Shown: positions 59,212-64,000 of the stretch, in pieces
How positions within the stretch are numbered: the first letter of the stretch is position 1
How the letters are laid out: each line of letters starts with the position of its first letter
Assembly (NCBI RefSeq): GCF_003062295.1
Contig: NZ_PYCN01000006.1
Span: 124,001-188,000 of the forward strand
Direction of reading: 5' to 3'
Origin: Bradyrhizobium algeriense
Lineage (GTDB): Bacteria > Pseudomonadota > Alphaproteobacteria > Rhizobiales > Xanthobacteraceae
DNA length: 64,000 bases
Notes under the pieces: model-generated
Told to the model about the DNA's origin: nothing
Seen by the model: only the letters and a program-made list of their open reading frames with translations
Database searches by the model: none
Translations under genes and position numbers: made by a program

Positions 59212-60813
59212 ATGAACGAGACCGACGTTGTCATCATTGGGGCGGGGCATAACGGCCTCACCTGCGCCGCCTATCTCGCGATGGCCGGCCTTCGCGTAAA
59301 GGTGGTCGAGCGCCGCAAGGCGGTCGGCGGCGCCGCGGTGACCGAGGAATTCCACCCCGGCTTCCGCAACTCGGTGGCCGCCTATACTGTCAGCCTGCTC
59401 AACCCGCAGATCATGGCCGACCTGAAGCTCGCCGATCACGGCCTGCGCATCGTCGAGCGCCGTGCGCAAAATTTTCTGCCCGCGCCCGACGGTAGCTATC
59501 TCCTGACCGGCGAGGGCCGCACAAGGCAATCGGTCGAGAAACTCAGCCAGCACGATGCGGCCGCTATTGATGCCTTCTCGCGCGAGCTGGAGGCCATCGC
59601 CGACGTGCTGCGGCAATTCGTGCTGCGCGCGCCGCCGAACATCGTCGAGGGATTTGGGATCGGCGCGATCCGGGAAGCCTTCAATGCGGTAGGCACCGCC
59701 GGCATCCTGCGCAAGCTTTCACTGGAGCAGCAGCGCAATCTGCTCGACCTGTTCACGCGCTCGGCCGGCGAGATGCTGGACGAGCGTTTCGAGAACGACC
59801 TGGTGAAGGCGCTGTTCGGCTTCGACGCCATCGTCGGCAATTACGCAAGTCCCTACGCCGCCGGCTCGGCCTACGTTATGCTGCACCATGCGTTCGGCGA
59901 GGTGAACGGCAAGAAGGGCGTGTGGGGCCACGCGATCGGCGGCATGGGCGCGATCACGCAAGCGATGGCGCGCGCGGCGCGCGGGCATGGCGCCGAAATC
60001 GAAACCGAGGCCGGCGTGCGCGAGGTGATCGTCGAAGGCGACCGCGCCGCGGGCGTCATCCTCGACAATGGCCAGACGATCCGCGCGAAATACGTCGTCT
60101 CCGGCGTCAATCCGAAATTGCTGTATACGCGGCTCGTGCCGTCGGGCGCGCTGGCGCCGGAATTCCTCGAACGGATCTCGCGCTGGCGCAACGCCTCCGG
60201 CACTTTTCGGATGAACGTCGCGTTGAGCGCCCTGCCCTCCTTCACCGCATTGCCCGGCCCCGGCGACCATCTCACCGCCGGCATCATCCTCGCGCCGAGC
60301 TTAGGCTACATGGATCGCGCCTGGCAGGATGCGCGCAGCTACGGCTGGAGTCGCGAGCCCGTGGTGGAAGTGCTGATCCCCTCGACACTCGACTCCTCGC
60401 TCGCGCCGGAAGGCCGGCATGTCGCGAGCCTGTTCTGCCAGCATGTCGCGCCGGAATTGCCGGATGGAAAATCGTGGGACGACCATCGCGAGGAGGTCGC
60501 CGACCTCATGATCGCGACGGTGGATAAATTCGCGCCAGGCTTTGGGACAAGCGTAATCGGCCGCCAGGTGCTGTCGCCGCTCGATCTCGAGCGGCAGTTC
60601 GGCCTGCTCGGCGGCGACATCTTCCATGGCGCCTTGACGCTCAATCAATTGTTCTCGGCGCGGCCGATGCTGGGCCATGCCGACTATCGCGGGCCGCTGA
60701 AGGGGCTTTACCATTGCGGCTCAGGCGCCCACCCCGGCGGCGGCGTCACCGGCGCCCCCGGCCACAACGCCGCGCGGACAATCCTGGGCGATCACCGCGC
60801 ACTGTTCGGATAG
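59212..60813 (+). CDS. FAD-dependent oxidoreductase, PYROXD2/phytoene-desaturase-like
   Basis: A 533-residue flavoprotein with the dinucleotide-binding motif VVIIGAGHNGLTCAAYLAMAGLRVKVVERRKAVGGAAVTEEFHPGF at the N-terminus and a GD-type C-terminal motif GLYHCGSGAHPGGGVTGAPGHNAARTIL. It matches the CrtI/PYROXD2 superfamily. No carotenoid genes are near, so the PYROXD2-like branch, of unknown substrate, is more likely than carotenoid desaturation. The ATG at 59212 is directly before the Rossmann fold; it is divergent from the fused transporter gene. Confidence 0.9.
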   Translation: MNETDVVIIGAGHNGLTCAAYLAMAGLRVKVVERRKAVGGAAVTEEFHPGFRNSVAAYTVSLLNPQIMADLKLADHGLRIVERRAQNFLPAPDGSYLLTGEGRTRQSVEKLSQHDAAAIDAFSRELEAIADVLRQFVLRAPPNIVEGFGIGAIREAFNAVGTAGILRKLSLEQQRNLLDLFTRSAGEMLDERFENDLVKALFGFDAIVGNYASPYAAGSAYVMLHHAFGEVNGKKGVWGHAIGGMGAITQAMARAARGHGAEIETEAGVREVIVEGDRAAGVILDNGQTIRAKYVVSGVNPKLLYTRLVPSGALAPEFLERISRWRNASGTFRMNVALSALPSFTALPGPGDHLTAGIILAPSLGYMDRAWQDARSYGWSREPVVEVLIPSTLDSSLAPEGRHVASLFCQHVAPELPDGKSWDDHREEVADLMIATVDKFAPGFGTSVIGRQVLSPLDLERQFGLLGGDIFHGALTLNQLFSARPMLGHADYRGPLKGLYHCGSGAHPGGGVTGAPGHNAARTILGDHRALFG

Positions 60814-61165
60814 ATGGAACGCACAAGGCGCAACGCCTAAGACCGGCGTCGGGCCGCCGGTCCGAATTGCCCTGAACGGGATTTTAACCAAGTCCCGCGA
60901 TTTGCCTTCGACTTGCGAGGGCGGGCCGGCTGCAGACAATGTGCAAAGCCGGTGGGTAATGATGGGAAAAGCCTGTGGATTGATTGTCGAAAACTCGCCG
61001 CAGCGGCTGTGGAAAGAGCCGGGACCTATCGCGCATAACGTTATCAGCAAGGCCCCTGCCGGCTGTGGATAGAAGGTGGATATTTCACCGCAGCAACGCT
61101 GGTCCAAAAAGAAAGAGACCGGGCGCTTGGCGCGCCCGGTCTCGAAATGCCCCCGAAAAGGGTGG
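60814..61165. other. Intergenic region with DnaA-box-like 9-mers
   Basis: No gene. Three same-direction 9-mers resemble DnaA boxes: TGTGGATTG (60974), TGTGGAAAG (61008) and TGTGGATAG (61064). A 10-bp palindrome, ATAACGTTAT (61035-61044), lies between the last two. The pilin terminator fills the right end. Confidence 0.4.
61115..61143 (-). terminator. Factor-independent terminator of the Flp pilin gene
   Basis: The 11-bp stem GAGACCGGGCG / CGCCCGGTCTC with a 7-base loop is followed on the minus strand by TTTCTTTTT. It lies 22 bases after the pilin stop. Confidence 0.9.
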
Positions 61166-61330
61166 TTACTTCAGTGAGGTGCTGATGGTATTGAAGTTCG
61201 TGCTGAGCTTGCCGCCGAGACCGTTCACGGCGGTGATGATCGCAATCGAGATTCCGGCTGCAATCAGGCCATACTCGATGGCCGTGGCTCCTGATTCATC
61301 CTTGAAGAATGACTTGACGATCGATTTCAT
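61166..61330 (-). CDS. flp: Flp/Fap-type pilin
   Basis: A 54-residue type IVb pilin precursor. The sequence begins MKSIVKSFFKDESGATAIEY and continues GLIAAGISIAIITAVNGLGG to a short polar end TNFNTISTSLK. The prepilin peptidase site is at Gly14-Ala15 with Glu19 at position +5, as required for Flp pilins, and the hydrophobic helix follows. It forms thin adhesive fibres when exported by the Tad machinery. No cpa/tad genes are in this window, so it is an isolated copy. A strong terminator follows, which indicates a single-gene transcript. Confidence 0.93.
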   Translation of the reverse strand: MKSIVKSFFKDESGATAIEYGLIAAGISIAIITAVNGLGGKLSTNFNTISTSLK

Positions 61331-61532
61331 GGCTGGTTCCGACCTAAGTGTATGTTTCTGGAACCAGGGTGCCCCCCGTAGTTCCTAGCTGGGAACCTAT
61401 GGGGATTCATCTAATGTTGGCCTAACAACCGGAACCCAACTTTTCGGGATATTGCGACATGAAATTTGTTCAAATTTGAACGAAACACCGCTTCCTCCAA
61501 TCGCGCCCTCTCGCCTTCTCCCAGGTTCTTCC

Positions 61533-62423
61533 ATGACTTCCCCTCCCGCTACGTATCGCGTCAGCTTTGCCATCGGTGACGAGCACGCAGCCAAGAGCGT
61601 CGTCGATGCCCTGACCGAAGTTTTTTTTGAGGGCCAGGCCGCGATCGCCGCGTTCGAACGGCCGGATGGCCGATGGGACGTCACGGTGCATTTCGCCGAG
61701 CCGCCCGATCAGCCGCTGGTGCGCGAACTCGTGGCCAATGCCGCAGGCGCTGATATCGCCGAGGGCATCGCCTTCGACATGGTCGAGGCCAAGGATTGGG
61801 TCAAGGCCAGCCTCGAAGACCTCGTTCCCGTGCCGGCCGGACGCTTCATCGTCCACGGCCAGCATGACCGCGAGCGGATCGCGCCCAACAAGATCGGCAT
61901 CGAAATCGAGGCGGCGCTGGCGTTCGGCACCGGCCACCACGGCACCACGCGCGGCTGCCTGCTGCTGCTCGATCATGTCCTGAAAGCCTGGCGTCCACGC
62001 CGCGTGCTCGATCTCGGCACTGGCACCGGCGTGCTGGCGATCGCCGCCGCCAAGGCGCTGCACGACAAGGTGCTGGCGAGCGACATCGATCAGCCCTCGG
62101 TGCAGGTGGCCCGCGAAAACGCGCGGCTGAACGTGTCAGGGCATCTGGTGCAGGCGATCCGTGCCACCGGCTTCGCGGCGCCGCAATTTGCTGATGCCGC
62201 GCCGTTCGACCTGGTGCTGGCGAATATTCTTGCCAATCCGTTGCGGCAACTGGCAGCGCCCATGACGCGACATCTGGCGCCATCGGCGCTGGTCATTCTG
62301 TCGGGCCTGCTGACGCATCAGGCGCCCGCGGTCATCGCCGCCTATCGCGCCCGTGGGCTGGTGCCGCTACGGCACCTGCGTATCGAAGGCTGGAGCAGCC
62401 TGTTGTTGCGCAAGGTGAATTGA
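61533..62423 (+). CDS. prmA: Ribosomal protein L11 methyltransferase
   Basis: A 296-residue SAM-dependent enzyme that methylates ribosomal protein L11. The N-terminal L11-recognition domain (to about 110) is followed by the PrmA segment IEIEAALAFGTGHHGTTRGCLLLL, SAM motif I VLDLGTGTGVLAIAAAKAL, DIDQPSVQVARENARLN and the catalytic-side LVLANILANPLRQLA. Length and order match PrmA. The ATG at 61533 (AGG seven bases upstream) is preferred over an upstream start. Convergent with the small gene at 62429, five bases from its stop. Confidence 0.95.
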   Translation: MTSPPATYRVSFAIGDEHAAKSVVDALTEVFFEGQAAIAAFERPDGRWDVTVHFAEPPDQPLVRELVANAAGADIAEGIAFDMVEAKDWVKASLEDLVPVPAGRFIVHGQHDRERIAPNKIGIEIEAALAFGTGHHGTTRGCLLLLDHVLKAWRPRRVLDLGTGTGVLAIAAAKALHDKVLASDIDQPSVQVARENARLNVSGHLVQAIRATGFAAPQFADAAPFDLVLANILANPLRQLAAPMTRHLAPSALVILSGLLTHQAPAVIAAYRARGLVPLRHLRIEGWSSLLLRKVN

Positions 62424-62428
62424 AAACT

Positions 62429-62617
62429 CTACTCGGGTGCTTTGCGCGGGTTGCGGGCGATCGCGCCCTTCTCTGCCTTCAACGTCCGTTTGACCCGCGC
62501 TTCCGCGAACCGGTCCAGCATCTGGACGATAACGCCGCGCTGTTTCTTGTTAGCCACCGGCGGAACCGGGCCGCGGTCGGCCGGCGGCGAAATCTTCTCG
62601 AACGTGAAAGCAGGCAT
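62429..62617 (-). CDS. Conserved small basic protein of unknown function
   Basis: A 62-residue protein, MPAFTFEKISPPADRGPVPP then KKQRGVIVQMLDRFAEARVKR and a basic end. The ATG at 62617 has GAGGGG seven bases upstream, an excellent site. I recall similar small proteins in other bradyrhizobia next to prmA but no function. Composition suggests a short beta-strand then an amphipathic helix; a nucleic-acid-binding role is possible but unproven. Confidence 0.75.
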   Translation of the reverse strand: MPAFTFEKISPPADRGPVPPVANKKQRGVIVQMLDRFAEARVKRTLKAEKGAIARNPRKAPE

Positions 62618-62802
62618 GGTGTATCCCCTCTTCGTTGAGTTGAAACACTCCTCGGACCTCCCGGTATCCTGAGCCGAACAGCACCGCAAAACCGTTCCAT
62701 CCGACTGACGCGGACGGATATAATGAAGCACGGATTATGCCAAATTGTGGCCAGCCCCGCTGCATTGCGGACCGCTCCACCGAACCCTAAAGTGACAAGG
62801 CG

Positions 62803-64000
62803 ATGTTCGAAGCCCATTTCCAGACATTCGAAGAACCCGAAGGCGGCGTGGCGCTGACCGCACGGCTGGCCCGCTTTCGCGAGGAGCTTGCACGGCGAAA
62901 GCTGACGGGATTCGTCATTCCGCGCGCCGATCAGCAGCAAAACGAGTATGTCGCAGCCTCCGAAGAGCGGCTGGCCTGGCTCACCGGCTTCACCGGTTCG
63001 GCCGGCATAGCGATCGTCCTGACGCGCGAGGCCGTCGTTTTCGTCGATGGCCGCTATACGCTGCAGGCCGCCAAACAGGTCGACCGCAAGGCCTGGCATA
63101 TCGAGCCGCTGGCCGATCCGCCGCCGGAACATTGGCTGACCAAGCACCTTGCGGCCGGCGATCGCCTCGGTTTTGACCCGTGGCTGCACACTTCCGCGGC
63201 AGCCGAGCGGCTGACCGCCGCCTGTACCAAGGCGGGCGCGGAGCTGATCGCGGTCGACAGCAACCCGCTGGACCAGGTGTGGACCGAGCGCCCGGCGCCG
63301 CCGCTCGGCCCCGTTTCCGTTCATGGCGTGCAGTTTTCCGGCGAGATCGAAGCCGAAAAACTCAGGCGGATCCGGCTTGAGATCAGCAAGCTCGGGGCCG
63401 AGGCGCTGGTTCTGTCTGATAGCCACGCGGTGGCCTGGACCTTCAACATCCGCGGCGCCGACGTCTCGCACACGCCGCTGCCTTTGTCCTACGCGCTGGT
63501 GCCGAAGGACGGCCGCCCCACCATCTTCATCGACCACCGCAAGCTTTCCAACCTGACGCGCGACCATCTCGAACAATCAGCCGACGTCCGGGATCCCGAC
63601 GCGCTGGTGCCCGATCTGACCGAACTCGCGCGCAGCGGCGCCGCGATCGCCCTCGACAGCGCCACGGCCGCCGATGCGCTCAGCCGCCTGATCGCGGGCG
63701 CCGGCGGAAAACCGGTGAGCGGCAACGATCCGGTGAGCCTGCTGAAGGCGGTGAAGAACAGCACCGAAATCGAGGGCACGCGGACCGCGCACCAGCGCGA
63801 CGCGGTGGCGCTGACACGCTTCCTCGCCTGGATCGACCGCGAGGCGCCATCCGGCGCGCTGACGGAGATCGACACCGTCGAGGCGCTGGAAACCTTTCGG
63901 CGCCAGACCTGCGCGCTGAAGGATGTTTCGTTTCCGACCATCGCCGGGACCGGGCCGAACGGCGCGATCGTGCATTACCGCGTCACCCGCAAGAGCAACC
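62803..64000 (+). CDS. pepP: Aminopeptidase P (Xaa-Pro aminopeptidase), truncated by the window edge
   Basis: The frame opens at ATG 62803 (MFEAHFQTFEEPEGGVALTA) and stays open to the last base, giving 399 residues without a stop. It has the creatinase N-domain (FVIPRADQQQNEYVAASEERLAWLTGFTGSAG, VVFVDGRYTLQAAKQVD) and the linker domain (VAWTFNIRGADVSHTPLPLSYALV). The beginning of the M24 pita-bread fold follows (KSTEIEGTRTAHQRDAVAL with start FPTIAGTGPNGAIVHYRV). The metal-ligand part lies beyond the window. Members of this long form (about 600 residues) remove N-terminal residues preceding proline. AAGG is just before the ATG. Confidence 0.92.
   Translation, partial: MFEAHFQTFEEPEGGVALTARLARFREELARRKLTGFVIPRADQQQNEYVAASEERLAWLTGFTGSAGIAIVLTREAVVFVDGRYTLQAAKQVDRKAWHIEPLADPPPEHWLTKHLAAGDRLGFDPWLHTSAAAERLTAACTKAGAELIAVDSNPLDQVWTERPAPPLGPVSVHGVQFSGEIEAEKLRRIRLEISKLGAEALVLSDSHAVAWTFNIRGADVSHTPLPLSYALVPKDGRPTIFIDHRKLSNLTRDHLEQSADVRDPDALVPDLTELARSGAAIALDSATAADALSRLIAGAGGKPVSGNDPVSLLKAVKNSTEIEGTRTAHQRDAVALTRFLAWIDREAPSGALTEIDTVEALETFRRQTCALKDVSFPTIAGTGPNGAIVHYRVTRKSN

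Overview
The window looks like chromosomal DNA of a Bradyrhizobium-type alphaproteobacterium (Nitrobacteraceae, Hyphomicrobiales). The evidence is high GC, a circularly permuted two-piece tmRNA with the tag ANDNYAPVAQAA, the sspB-fumC-DUF4169-RHH gene order, a Bug-type tripartite tricarboxylate transporter, families of long palindromic intergenic repeats, and a fragment of the ABC substrate-binding protein family that is common in Bradyrhizobium. Most of the window is core chromosome. Accessory material lies mainly at the left end (a lone Mrr-like nuclease), around 17-22 kb, and around 30-35 kb.

Layout. 0-1.3 kb: Mrr-like nuclease flanked by repeats. 1.3-5.6 kb (minus): membrane protein quality control, hflK-hflC-DUF2065-degP, behind a promoter whose spacer is a perfect palindrome. 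5.6-7.5 kb (minus): thyA-GNAT-folA. 7.6-10.8 kb (minus): tctB-tctA-tctC behind a 22-bp near-palindrome. 11.2-14.5 kb (plus): ssrA, sspB, fumC, DUF4169 and a ribbon-helix-helix gene. 14.5-22.1 kb: TPR lipoprotein-like or secreted protein, ABC-F ATPase, an OpgC-like acyltransferase with a foreign C-terminal tail, a NarL-type regulator, and a MASE1 hybrid kinase. 22.4-29.7 kb: AsmA, a P450 with a divergent TetR regulator, and an MFS transporter. 30-35.2 kb (plus): a class III cyclase-like TPR protein, a (GGA)12-PAP2/haloperoxidase-like protein and an atypical S8 protease. 35.2-38.4 kb (minus): 2-hydroxyacid dehydrogenase and a sensory adenylate cyclase.

38.6-46.5 kb (plus) is the most coherent stress module: CcdA, DoxX, a secreted DUF255 thioredoxin-fold protein, two tandem bufferin precursors (BufA), the MNIO enzyme BufB (DUF692) and its partner BufC (DUF2063), then a creatininase-family hydrolase and a secreted HExxH protein. 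Each bufA has its own promoter-like element, GTAACCAAA-N13-CGTAGCT (GTAACC-N16-CGTA), and its own hairpin. A near match, GTAACA-N16-CGAA, precedes doxX. These resemble promoters of the SigF/EcfF class of ECF sigma factors and suggest one thiol/metal/oxidant regulon.

46.5-64 kb: outer-membrane beta-barrel protein, FAD-linked oxidase, thioesterase, DUF1328, a UvrD/PcrA helicase whose coding sequence carries an in-frame palindromic repeat, an ABC-2 exporter pair, L,D-transpeptidase, YeeE/YedE sulfur-transport pair, fused transporter/spermidine-synthase-like protein, PYROXD2/CrtI-like oxidoreductase, a 54-residue Flp pilin, prmA, a small conserved protein, and a truncated aminopeptidase P running off the right edge.
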